22,724 nucleotides of DNA, from the IMG/VR virus record IMGVR_UViG_3300022752_000415, positions 1 to 22,724 of that record. One strand, written 5' to 3'. Within the stretch, counting starts at the first letter, position 1, and every line of letters starts with the position of its first letter. The position numbers and the translations under genes are program-made. This DNA comes from a virus. The notes under the pieces were generated by a model, which saw only the letters and a list, made by a program, of their open reading frames with translations, was not told the origin of the DNA and made no database searches. Positions 14,450 through 21,687 of this stretch are shown piece after piece.

Positions 14450-15483
14450 TAGAAGATATACCACCCTGTTGTATCTTTATAGATAGATATTGCTACATGG
14501 TCAATATCTAATGTAGTAAAATCTTCCAAATCTATTTGTTCGCCAGCAGAAGCCGATACTACAACAGCATTAATATCAGCCAAACCAGACAAATCTTTAA
14601 TAACAAATACTTTACCATTATCTACCGATGAAAGAGTTGGAAGAGTAACTACAATACCAGAATAATTCGTATTAACACCAATAAAGTAATCATCAACATC
14701 AACATTGTAACTTGAAGTAATTACAGTAGTATTAAAAGAAATATTATTTGACGAAACAGAAGTTCCGTTTAGTATTAAACTACCACTTATATAAACAGAA
14801 CCAGTTATATAAACTGAATCATTTGGGTTGTCGCCCAAGTAAGTATTATTCTTGACAACCAAATTATTGCTAGCAGTTACGTTTGTAAATAAACCAGTTG
14901 CAGTTGGATTATAAGTAGAAGCAGAACCAGTAGATGTTGAGGTTGTAAGTCTTGTTGGTGTTACAGTATTACCAGTAAACTGAGGATTAAATACACCTTC
15001 TCTTGCACGAATACAATTTGCAACAATTTCAAATTTGTTTTCTATCTGACCAAATAGTTGTTTTGGTTCATTAAGTTTTACTATTTCGTAATATCTATCG
15101 CCGTATAAAATGTAATCGCCTTCACGAACATATAAATCTTGGTCTTCTGTTAAGCGTTTTTTATGAAAATGAATTTCAATAGAAGTTGCTTTGTCAATAC
15201 CTATATTTTGAGTAAATGATTGAGTTTGACCTTCCCACTTAACCAAAGCATATACTCTAACTGGTGGAAGAAATGTTTTTTGTATTGCTTCGCCATAAAG
15301 TGGATGAAAATCTGATTTATTAATATCAATTGCAAAATAAGCAATCTGTTGACCAATGACTCTTTCGATAAGTTCATCATTGACTTGTTTGACAAGATTA
15401 CGCTCTTTCTCTCCTGTGAAAAGCGGAGGAGGAGGAGTTGCGGGTTGTGACCAAGCAGTATCCGATTTCTTTTTACGTGGCAT
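14449..15483 (-). CDS. gp14: Neck protein gp14-like, fused to a fibre C-terminal module
   Basis: A 344-residue two-part protein. Residues about 30-165 follow the order of T4 gp14 as I remember it: a helix (VNDELIERVIGQQIAYFAID), LYGEAIQKTF, VRVYALVKWEG, then VREGDYILYGDRYYEIVKLN (T4 has EGDLIYFPMDNSLFEINWV), KQLFGQ and FEIVANCI. gp14 joins the head and tail at the neck in T4. From about residue 170 the sequence turns into Thr/Ser/Asn fibre-like repeats with YLGDNPNDSVYITGSVYISG, and residues 266-344 are the module shared with three other proteins (YFIGVNTNYSG, FVIKDLSGLADINAVVVSA, ending GWYIF). T4 gp14 (256 residues) has no such extension. The start lacks a Shine-Dalgarno site, with the CTATTTATA motif four bases upstream. 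It lies in the fibre island, far from the other neck genes. Alternatively only the fold is shared and the protein is a neck-attached appendage. Confidence 0.6.
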   Translation of the reverse strand: MPRKKKSDTAWSQPATPPPPLFTGEKERNLVKQVNDELIERVIGQQIAYFAIDINKSDFHPLYGEAIQKTFLPPVRVYALVKWEGQTQSFTQNIGIDKATSIEIHFHKKRLTEDQDLYVREGDYILYGDRYYEIVKLNEPKQLFGQIENKFEIVANCIRAREGVFNPQFTGNTVTPTRLTTSTSTGSASTYNPTATGLFTNVTASNNLVVKNNTYLGDNPNDSVYITGSVYISGSLILNGTSVSSNNISFNTTVITSSYNVDVDDYFIGVNTNYSGIVVTLPTLSSVDNGKVFVIKDLSGLADINAVVVSASAGEQIDLEDFTTLDIDHVAISIYKDTTGWYIF

Positions 15484-15487
15484 TATT

Positions 15488-15496
15488 TATAAATAG
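15488..15496 (-). promoter_or_regulatory. Putative late promoter motif upstream of the gp14-like fusion
   Basis: The coding strand reads CTATTTATAAATAATG, so the nine-base motif lies four bases from the ATG with no Shine-Dalgarno site. TATTTATAAATA here is a perfect palindrome, so the T4 late consensus TATAAATA is present on both strands. This is the only copy where direction cannot be assigned from the motif alone. Confidence 0.45.
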
Positions 15497-15509
15497 AACA
15501 AATATTATA

Positions 15510-15704
15510 TTATTCTATTGTTTGTGGATATTCTCTTGTTACTATAATAGGCCAAGTTGTATTATTTTTTAATTCTTCTTGCAAAAATGGAGGAACTGTC
15601 AAATAAAATATAGCAATTCCATTTTGTATTGCAAAGTTTCCTGCTTCTTCTTGCGTACTTGTTGGAGCAACAACAACTTTTTCTTCTTGCATATAAGTTG
15701 GCAT
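15510..15704 (-). CDS. Small protein of unknown function (64 residues)
   Basis: A 64-residue protein that I do not recognise. It begins MPTYMQEEKVVVAPTSTQEE and continues AGNFAIQNGIAIFYLTVPPF, then LQEELKNNTTWPIIV. It has no membrane segment or signal. The start follows AAGGAAT at good spacing, 11 bases after the stop of the glycine-rich adhesin-like gene, so it belongs to the same message. Small genes directly after an adhesin are sometimes attachment or folding partners; nothing in the sequence proves that here. No motif separates it from the upstream gene. Confidence 0.55.
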   Translation of the reverse strand: MPTYMQEEKVVVAPTSTQEEAGNFAIQNGIAIFYLTVPPFLQEELKNNTTWPIIVTREYPQTIE

Positions 15705-15714
15705 ATTATATTCC

Positions 15715-16611
15715 TTATGCTAATATTATAATCGCAACAGAACCAGAACTTCCTACTCCACCAGTTCCGCCACCCACGACACCAGTTCCACCAGAACCAC
15801 CATTTGCAGTAACAACTCCGTATGATGTTGATTTAGTAATTAAACAAACTAAACCTCCAGCACCACCGCCACCACCCGCTGCTGCTCCCGCTGAACCACT
15901 TGCATTACCGCCGGTTCCTCCATTTGCAGAAATACGACCATTATTAACAACGTTTTTGGCTGCAACCCAAACTATGCCACCACCAGAGCCACCAGCGCCA
16001 GAAGCAAGTGCAGGGTCTGCCGTAGCACAGCCACCGCTACCACCACCAGCGCCACCATTAAATGTACCACCAGAAAATCTACCATCATACCATCTTCCGT
16101 TCCATCTTTGATTTGGACTTGGTTGTGACGCAGAGCCGCCATTACCTCCCGCTCTCGCTCCTGCTGTACCACCGACTCCGCCAGTTGGAGCAAGATTCAA
16201 AGAATTAAGAGAAGCATTGGTACTGCTACCGCCAGTTATGCCGCCCGCAGCAGCATTTAAAATACTATTTGCACCAGCGCCGGAAGCGGCCCCAAGATAG
16301 GCTCTTGTAGTCAATGCAACGCCACCAGTTGTGCCAACAGGAGCATTACCATCATCATTAATAGATGCTGATGTTTCTATTGTCAAGGTTTCTTTGACAT
16401 AAATTTTGTAACCATTTGGTTTGATACTGCCGGTTCCAGTTATAGACAAGTTGTTATAATAATATTCTCTTAATGCTGTAAAAGAACCAGTAATTATTGC
16501 ATCACCATCTATGCCATCACCAAAATATCCAAGTCCATAAGATGTTGATAGCGTATCACCAGAAGTTATTACGTAATCTGTTCCGCTTAGTGTTTTGTTA
16601 TAAGTTGCCAT
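15715..16611 (-). CDS. Glycine-rich adhesin-like tail fibre protein (298 residues)
   Basis: A 298-residue protein. The N-terminal 95 residues have a beta-helix look: a strand ladder with SITGTGSIKPNGYKIYVKET and LTIETSASINDDGN. The rest is very glycine-rich: GGVGGTAGARAGGNGGSASQ, then GGTFNGGAGGGSGG, GAGGSGGGIVWVAAK, and two similar turns NGRISANGGTGG and GVVTANGGSGG, ending in a short hydrophobic strand AIIILA. This resembles the glycine-rich domains of phage adhesins (T-even gp38-type tips and related beta-helical glycine-rich tail proteins), where loops between glycine stretches contact the receptor. Aromatic loops such as RWNGRWYDGRF (about 169-179) could be contact sites. The ATG overlaps the TAA of the 1000-residue fibre gene (TAATG), as expected for a tip made together with its shaft. 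Receptor function is inferred. Confidence 0.65.
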   Translation of the reverse strand: MATYNKTLSGTDYVITSGDTLSTSYGLGYFGDGIDGDAIITGSFTALREYYYNNLSITGTGSIKPNGYKIYVKETLTIETSASINDDGNAPVGTTGGVALTTRAYLGAASGAGANSILNAAAGGITGGSSTNASLNSLNLAPTGGVGGTAGARAGGNGGSASQPSPNQRWNGRWYDGRFSGGTFNGGAGGGSGGCATADPALASGAGGSGGGIVWVAAKNVVNNGRISANGGTGGNASGSAGAAAGGGGGAGGLVCLITKSTSYGVVTANGGSGGTGVVGGGTGGVGSSGSVAIIILA

Positions 16612-19600
16612 TATGTTAGTCCTACGATATAGAATCCATCAACACCATTTGATACTATTGTCGCACTACCAGAAGTGCTTGATATAACCAAACTTGTAGC
16701 ACCATCAATTGTTTGTGAGCCACTTGGTTTGATACGAATATTGTTTGTTCCTGCATTTCCTCCAATATCTTTAAATATAAGAGTTTGTCCTGCTGGATAA
16801 TTTGTTGCGGAATTCAAACTTGCAGTAACAACAGAGCCAGTTGTGCTTATTCCTACAAAATATGAATTTGCTGCTGCTGTAAAACTACCAGTATAAGTTG
16901 CATATCCTGCTTTAAATCCACCAGAACCAACGATATTGCCACCTATATATGCATCTGATGCGACTTGCAATTGACTTGATGCTGTAACAACAGAAGCGGT
17001 AAGTGTAGTATATCTGCCAATTGAACCAGAGATAACACCACTTTCATCCATCACAGAAACAATTACAGCACCAGCATTTCTTACTTGTATTGGTTTGCCA
17101 GTTGTTCTAAAACCAGTAGAAATGGCTTCTGCTACTATTGTAGAGCCAGAAACAATTTGTAAAGAACCAGTAATTCTAACTTGTGTTCCATCAAATGTTA
17201 AATTTGAAGAACCATTTAAAACACCAGCATTATTAAATTGTATTGATTGGGTTGGTCCAAAAGCAACAATGCTATTTGCAGATATATTTGATGCTGTCAA
17301 AGTGGTAAATAATGCCGTTGAACCAGTAACAACAGAACCAGTAACTATTCCAAAACTTGCTCTACCAGAACCTGTTATATATCCACCATCAATATCTAAT
17401 GAACCAGTTCCTACCATATTGAATGAACCAGTTAATGTTAGAACGTTTGTATCAAATGTAAAGTTTGCAGAACCATTGAACACACCAGAATCATTGAATT
17501 GGATTTGATGTGTTGAACCACCGGGAGTTGCTGATGCTCCTCCACCACCGCCGCCATTTGAAGTTGCTCTAAACAAACCTCCATTTACAACTCTTGATTT
17601 TGATGTATCGGTAAAGTTTGATATACCTGCTTCCATAACAACTGAACCAAGATAAACTGCTGATGCTTTTGTGTTATCACCTTCTGTAAAGTTTGGTTCA
17701 TCTGTTATTGCTGCTACTGCATCAGCAAGGGATGAATAAATGGTTGAACCATAATAAACATATAATGCTCTTGTTACAGATTTTGGAAACCAATAAACTC
17801 TTTGAATAGTAAATTTATTGTTTGTTGGAGTTATTGTTGTGATTGTTCCATTCAAATTGTATTTGTTTGGAACCAATGCAGAATATCCAACACCACCATT
17901 GGTATCAAGATTTACGGTTGAACCGCTAACCCACTCGTAAAAAATCTTTGTTGTTGTTAGTGCGGGATCGTCTGCTGCCGATACATAATTTGGAATATTT
18001 GGATTTGCAGAATAATTTCTACCCTCTACGTAAGAATCACCAGCAGTTCTTGTGATTGCCAAAGTTGCAGAACCACTTGATGCCAATACTTGACCACTTA
18101 CTTTTAATGGACCAAATGCTCTAAAAAAGTCTTGTGTATTTGAATTAATACCATATGCTGTTGTTGGTGTTGTAATTGTACCATTTGTTACAGCACCAGA
18201 TTGATGTAATACTCTACCTATTACTATTCTATCTTTAAATTGTTGTTCCGTAAATGCAACATTGGTTTGAGAAATTGCACCATAGTTGTCAATAGCAATA
18301 TATGTAATTGGAGAGGATGCTGAATAAATCAAAGATTGACTTACAAAGTTACCCCATGTAACATATTGAATTGTTGGATATGGGTCTGAGCCTGTTGAGG
18401 CATTAAATGTGACAATAATGCCAGAACCAGAAGTTAAATTAAAAGAAGTAGTTCCAGTTACGGTAGATAAAATGCCACCATGTAACAAGCCTGTGCTTAA
18501 TCCACCTTCTATCCAACGAAGACGAGTTGTATTTGTAAAACTGGTTCCGGGTTGATATTGTGTAAAATATAAGTCGTTTGTTGAACCAGATGTATAAATA
18601 TAAGAAGCAGTTTGATTTGTTGGTATTGTTACATTTCCAACTGGAAGCATTTGAACATAGTTACCGACAGATAACCCGCCAGAAACAAATCCTTCTGATG
18701 CCGTTATAGTTGTAAATAACCCAGTTGAACCAGTTATAGTTGAGCCAGTAATTGTTGTGAATTGTGCGGTTGTGCCACTTAAAGTAGAAGAAACGTTTAA
18801 TGTACCAGTTATAACTTGATTTCCATTGAACGTATTTGAGCCAGTACCAGCGAAGGTAGTGCTATCTCTATTATCAAGTAAATCGGCATTTGATGCATAA
18901 CTTGCAGAAACAGCATTCAAAGCATACGATGCTGTTTGTGCATTAACAACATTGTTTATTGTTAATGGGAATGTTGTTGCATCGCCTTTTGTCAATGTTA
19001 TTGTAGCATCTGTTACACTTGCTGTTATTAACAAACTTGAAGTGTTATAATATGATGCTGTGGCTGCTAATGTGGCGTAAGAGGCAGTACCTAATAAATT
19101 GCCTGTAACGCTGGTAAATAATGCAGTTGAACCAGTTACAATAGAACCTGTAATTGTTGTGAATTGTGCAGTAGTACCACTAACTATCCCACCTAATATA
19201 GAACCAGTAAATTGATGCGTATCAGATGCATCATCGCCAAATATAGTGGAACCAGATTTTAATATTTGAGAAGAAGAAACTATTAAATTATCTGCTCTCA
19301 AAGTACCCGTAAGATACAAAGTGTTGGTATCATAATCAAATGTAAATTTTGATGATGCTCCAAGATTAGAACCAGAATTATATTGTATTTGTTTATCAGA
19401 ACCTGCTGGCGTTGCAGTAACAGTAATACCTTGATAAACAGAAGCAGAAATTGTTCCAGTTACAACCAAAGTGTTTGTTGCTGGATTAAAAGTAAAATTG
19501 GAAGAACCAGTTAATACTTGTGAACCAGAATTAAATTGAACAGAATTGGTTGGGCCATTTGCGACCGCACCAGTTATAGCACTATTAACATACGCCCAAC

Positions 19601-19613
19601 CAAATCTACTCAT
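16611..19613 (-). CDS. Large repetitive tail-fibre-like protein (1000 residues)
   Basis: A 1000-residue fibre protein. It carries four copies of an (S/Q)(I/V)Q(F/Y)N unit followed by GSSNFTF-like sequence and TNTLTLTGT-like strands: residues about 23-54, 74-104, 730-760 and 820-850. Between them are TGSTALFTT(L/V)TAS-type units and TASYA repeats (residues 176-240), then NADLLDNRDSTTFAGTGSN, the D-x-L-D-x-x-D-S-T-x-F element common in phage fibres. Residues about 330-690 are a larger non-repetitive, beta-rich part, followed by a Gly linker. Residues 913-1000 are the module shared with three other proteins (YFVGIST, FKDIGGNAGTNNIRIKPSGS, QTIDGATSLVIS). The gene is joined to the glycine-rich protein by TAATG, a shaft-tip layout. 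The start is two bases after the previous stop. Whether it is a long tail fibre, short fibre or head fibre is not resolved. Confidence 0.75.
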   Translation of the reverse strand: MSRFGWAYVNSAITGAVANGPTNSVQFNSGSQVLTGSSNFTFNPATNTLVVTGTISASVYQGITVTATPAGSDKQIQYNSGSNLGASSKFTFDYDTNTLYLTGTLRADNLIVSSSQILKSGSTIFGDDASDTHQFTGSILGGIVSGTTAQFTTITGSIVTGSTALFTSVTGNLLGTASYATLAATASYYNTSSLLITASVTDATITLTKGDATTFPLTINNVVNAQTASYALNAVSASYASNADLLDNRDSTTFAGTGSNTFNGNQVITGTLNVSSTLSGTTAQFTTITGSTITGSTGLFTTITASEGFVSGGLSVGNYVQMLPVGNVTIPTNQTASYIYTSGSTNDLYFTQYQPGTSFTNTTRLRWIEGGLSTGLLHGGILSTVTGTTSFNLTSGSGIIVTFNASTGSDPYPTIQYVTWGNFVSQSLIYSASSPITYIAIDNYGAISQTNVAFTEQQFKDRIVIGRVLHQSGAVTNGTITTPTTAYGINSNTQDFFRAFGPLKVSGQVLASSGSATLAITRTAGDSYVEGRNYSANPNIPNYVSAADDPALTTTKIFYEWVSGSTVNLDTNGGVGYSALVPNKYNLNGTITTITPTNNKFTIQRVYWFPKSVTRALYVYYGSTIYSSLADAVAAITDEPNFTEGDNTKASAVYLGSVVMEAGISNFTDTSKSRVVNGGLFRATSNGGGGGGASATPGGSTHQIQFNDSGVFNGSANFTFDTNVLTLTGSFNMVGTGSLDIDGGYITGSGRASFGIVTGSVVTGSTALFTTLTASNISANSIVAFGPTQSIQFNNAGVLNGSSNLTFDGTQVRITGSLQIVSGSTIVAEAISTGFRTTGKPIQVRNAGAVIVSVMDESGVISGSIGRYTTLTASVVTASSQLQVASDAYIGGNIVGSGGFKAGYATYTGSFTAAANSYFVGISTTGSVVTASLNSATNYPAGQTLIFKDIGGNAGTNNIRIKPSGSQTIDGATSLVISSTSGSATIVSNGVDGFYIVGLT

Positions 19614-19614
19614 A

Positions 19615-20043
19615 TTATCCGACCCCTACTGAACCTGACCAATTTGAGCCAGATGGTCCAGAATTGACAAGTAAATTGGAATCTATATTTGTAAGTTCTG
19701 CAAATACGGATGCACTTGTTGGCGTTGTTGTATTTGAAAGAATAAATATTGAATTTACTTTTACTCTAAACTCTGCTGTTGGAAAGTTGGTTGTCGATGT
19801 TGCTTGTGGAATAACAAAATAATTTGTTCCCTTTACGCCATTAGCAGAAAATCCAATTCTTAATGGTGCTGCTGTGTTTGTATTTGAAACAATAATTCTT
19901 TGGGTAACCCAAGGAAAATCAACTTGTGTTGGTGTTCCAGCATTACTTGGGGCAGCAATACTTGAAGTTGCATATGGCATACCAGATACTTGGTATGAAC
20001 CAACATTTGCCAAACCTACATAATAGGGGTTATTGAATGACAT
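19615..20043 (-). CDS. Probable small virion protein (142 residues)
   Basis: A 142-residue protein I cannot place in a family. It starts MSFNNPYYVGLANVGSYQVS and contains RIIVSNTNTAAPLRIGFSAN, then FVIPQATSTTNFPTAEFRVK, SIFILSNTTTP and a final Gly/Ser tail (GPSGSNWSGSVGVG). Composition (Ser, Thr, Asn, Val) and the alternation of strands look like a small jelly-roll or immunoglobulin-type surface or tip protein. The start follows GAGGGTAA, which overlaps the stop of the bS21 gene, so translation is coupled to it. It is the first gene of the fibre island. A capsid decoration, fibre-base or tip role would all fit; none is proven. Confidence 0.55.
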   Translation of the reverse strand: MSFNNPYYVGLANVGSYQVSGMPYATSSIAAPSNAGTPTQVDFPWVTQRIIVSNTNTAAPLRIGFSANGVKGTNYFVIPQATSTTNFPTAEFRVKVNSIFILSNTTTPTSASVFAELTNIDSNLLVNSGPSGSNWSGSVGVG

Positions 20044-20046
20044 AGA

Positions 20047-20313
20047 TTACCCTCGCTTTTTATTATAATTATTATCATTTTGAGAATTTATCTTTTTTTC
20101 AAATTCTCTTCTTCTTTTATTTTCGTTTTTAATTCCTTCAAGTTTTGCTCTTCTGCGAACAACTGATGGTTTCTCGTAATATCTTCTTTCTCTTACTTGT
20201 TCTACAACTCTTTCTTTTTTAACTTTCTTGATGAATCTTCTAAGCATTCTTTCAAATGGTTCATCTTTCTTTTGCTCTACCTTTGCATTAACATGTGTAC
20301 TTTTTTTAGACAT
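20047..20313 (-). CDS. rpsU: Phage-encoded ribosomal protein bS21 homologue
   Basis: An 88-residue, very basic protein that matches bS21, the small-subunit protein near the anti-Shine-Dalgarno end of 16S rRNA. Residues 17-30 (DEPFERMLRRFIKK) match E. coli NEPFDVALRRFKRS, and residues 38-57 (EQVRERRYYEKPSVVRRRAK) match [20 protein letters not shown], in the same order and spacing. It has 16 extra N-terminal residues and a polar C-terminal tail rich in Asn and Lys. E. coli bS21 is 71 residues. The start follows AAGAGG; the ATG lies within the end of the preceding gene (8-base overlap), so it is translated with structural genes. bS21 homologues are known in some aquatic and large phages; the likely role is to enter host 30S subunits and favour phage mRNA. 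That role is inferred, the homology is plain. Confidence 0.9.
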   Translation of the reverse strand: MSKKSTHVNAKVEQKKDEPFERMLRRFIKKVKKERVVEQVRERRYYEKPSVVRRRAKLEGIKNENKRRREFEKKINSQNDNNYNKKRG

Positions 20314-21211
20314 ATAAACCTCTTATTTCGTTAAGTCTTTTTTTAAGTTTTCTAACTCTATTTTCTCTTTGTAATTGCTGAGAAATACTCTGTTTCATTT
20401 CCAAACCAGAGCCATAATCATAATCGCTATATCTTATAAATATTTTATCACCAAATACTTTGTCAATTTCTTGTTTCATTTGACTGTTATCGTCAAAATA
20501 ATCTCCCCAAAATGATTTTAATTCAGTTGGTTTAAATCCAAGAACAACATTACCTTCTTCATTTTTTGATTTTGTTGTTATATCTTTATCATATTTAACA
20601 AGAGTTTTTTGTACTTCCATACCAAGACCAATTGTTAAAGCATCAAGAGGTTTTGGTGCGCCAAGTTTGCCCTCTTCTGAGGCGCTTGTTACCATTCCAC
20701 TTCTTCCTTGTTGTTCCATTTTATCTTGAAATTTAGAAACAAGAATGTCTCTTACAAGTTGAGGGTTGTTAATCTTTTTAAGTTCTTCTTTTTGAAATTG
20801 AAATACTTGTTGTTGTTTTTCCTCTTCAGAAAGTTTTTGATTGTATTTTAATTCTTTTTCTTTTTGGATTTTTGCACCCTGCAAAACACCAGCAACAATT
20901 TGTGCTGCGCCGTCTGAATTTAGTCCGTAAGAAACAATTCTTTGTTCTGCGTTAGAAACAATTTGGTCAAATTCTTGCATTGCATCTGGTTGTGTTATTT
21001 CTTGTTTTATTTGTTGTATAGTTTGAGCAGCAGTATTAGCGTTTTGACTTATAATAGCCGAAAGTGCTATCATTCCTATGACATTACCAATTTGTCTTGT
21101 TTTACCTTTTAAATAATCCAAAACGCCTTCTTCAATTAAATATTGTTGTAATTCTTCACGAATTACGGCACGAAGTTGATGTTCATTAATTTTTATTTTA
21201 TTTGTTTCCAT
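20306..21211 (-). CDS. Putative internal head or structural protein (301 residues)
   Basis: A 301-residue protein without a family I can name. Residues 8-30 are an amphipathic start, INEHQLRAVIREELQQYLIE, similar to the starts of two neighbours and containing [IL]xE sites of the kind cut by T4-type gp21. Residues 41-54 (IGNVIGMIALSAII) are hydrophobic but short for a membrane segment. The rest is helical and Gln/Lys-rich, with possible coiled coils (e.g. EKELKYNQKLSEEEKQQQ), and ends in RENRVRKLKKRLNEIRGLYV. It starts 19 bases inside the end of the preceding gene, with AGGTGG upstream, and overlaps the bS21 gene by 8 bases. It could be packaged in the head and processed by gp21, but could also be a scaffold or tail assembly protein. 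Confidence 0.5.
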   Translation of the reverse strand: METNKIKINEHQLRAVIREELQQYLIEEGVLDYLKGKTRQIGNVIGMIALSAIISQNANTAAQTIQQIKQEITQPDAMQEFDQIVSNAEQRIVSYGLNSDGAAQIVAGVLQGAKIQKEKELKYNQKLSEEEKQQQVFQFQKEELKKINNPQLVRDILVSKFQDKMEQQGRSGMVTSASEEGKLGAPKPLDALTIGLGMEVQKTLVKYDKDITTKSKNEEGNVVLGFKPTELKSFWGDYFDDNSQMKQEIDKVFGDKIFIRYSDYDYGSGLEMKQSISQQLQRENRVRKLKKRLNEIRGLYV

Positions 21212-21612
21212 CCACCTGTTATCCTTAATAATCCACCGATATCAACACCGGGGTCGTTTGGGTCTGCATCGGAAAGAGGGTCTGCTGCTCTTCTTTCTGT
21301 GATTGTTTGCTCTGGATTTCCAGCAGAAGCAATTGGAGTTGTTCCTTCAAATATATTTATTCCGCCATATGCTTTTTTACTTACTTCTTCAAGCAATTTG
21401 CGCTTTTCATCTAACATTTTTTGCTTTTGTGCAAGTTTTTCTTTTTGCAAACTATCGTCAACTTTTGTTTGCTGTTTTGATTCAACAACAACGTTTGATG
21501 ATGTTTGTTTGATAATTTCTGAGATTACACTTGATAACTCTTCTTTTAGTGCTTCTTTTACAAGTTGTTTGACAAGAGGTTTGAGTATCAATTTTAATTC
21601 ATTTTTATTCAT
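21193..21612 (-). CDS. Putative structural or head-core protein (139 residues)
   Basis: A 139-residue protein. I start it at ATG 21612; a TTG two codons upstream is possible but weaker. Residues 1-34 are an amphipathic Lys/Leu helix (MNKNELKLILKPLVKQLVKE, then ALKEEL). Residues 56-80 (LQKEKLAQKQKMLDEKRKLL and on) look like a coiled coil, and the C-terminal 50 residues carry INIFEGTTPI and DADPNDPGVDIGGLL. I recall a DPNDPGVDI-type motif in small proteins of T4-like environmental phages but not a function. Being next to gp21, it may be a prohead core or internal protein. A promoter-like motif lies 16 bases upstream (21629-21637), after a hairpin that ends the preceding gene block. It overlaps the next gene by 19 bases. 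Confidence 0.55.
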   Translation of the reverse strand: MNKNELKLILKPLVKQLVKEALKEELSSVISEIIKQTSSNVVVESKQQTKVDDSLQKEKLAQKQKMLDEKRKLLEEVSKKAYGGINIFEGTTPIASAGNPEQTITERRAADPLSDADPNDPGVDIGGLLRITGGWKQIK

Positions 21613-21628
21613 ATACAATCCAATACAT

Positions 21629-21637
21629 TATAAATAG
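21629..21637 (-). promoter_or_regulatory. Putative late promoter motif upstream of the 139-residue protein gene
   Basis: The coding strand reads CTATTTATAATGTATTGGATTG, and the ATG of the next gene is 16 bases past the motif, leaving room for a short leader with a weak TTGGAT site. It directly follows a hairpin (21640-21662), giving a terminator-then-promoter layout. Confidence 0.55.
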
Positions 21638-21639
21638 AA

Positions 21640-21662
21640 AGCGGCACAATAAATGTGCCGCT
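21640..21662 (-). terminator. Hairpin, probable terminator after the lysine-rich 77-residue gene
   Basis: On the minus strand AGCGGCAC pairs perfectly with GTGCCGCT (8 base pairs, 21655-21662 and 21640-21647) around the loop ATTTATT; the stem can extend with GAA/TTC. The following bases are TTCTATTTAT, a poor U tract that overlaps the promoter-like motif. It lies 26 bases after the stop of the 77-residue gene. Confidence 0.7.
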
Positions 21663-21687
21663 TCTATGCAATTTTGAATTTAAAAAA

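Noticed and set aside
14450-14464. GTG start at 14464 for the 136-residue protein
   Set aside because: The ATG at 14449 overlaps the preceding stop as TAATG, a junction used by other gene pairs in the window.
12679-17508. Long plus-strand frames, e.g. 139 codons at 12679-13098, 137 at 17095-17508 and a proline-rich 160 at 15629-16111
   Set aside because: They are antisense to clear minus-strand fibre genes with repetitive codons. The proline-rich one is the complement of the glycine repeats. None has a ribosome site or a family-like sequence.
16611-19613. CRISPR-like repeated segments in the large fibre gene
   Set aside because: The repeats are protein-coding, vary in sequence and spacing, and are in frame. 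There are no spacers and no cas genes.
21176-21637. Plus-strand frame of 153 codons opposite the head-core genes
   Set aside because: It is antisense to two genes with good start sites, is rich in Phe, Ser and Cys as expected for the complement of Lys/Glu-rich DNA, and has no ribosome site.
11908-21637. Plus-strand late promoters (TATAAATAG at 11908, 15488 and 21629) driving rightward transcription
   Set aside because: All copies lie at the 5' side of leftward genes and no rightward genes exist in the window, so I read the element as belonging to the minus strand. Antisense transcripts cannot be fully excluded without RNA data.
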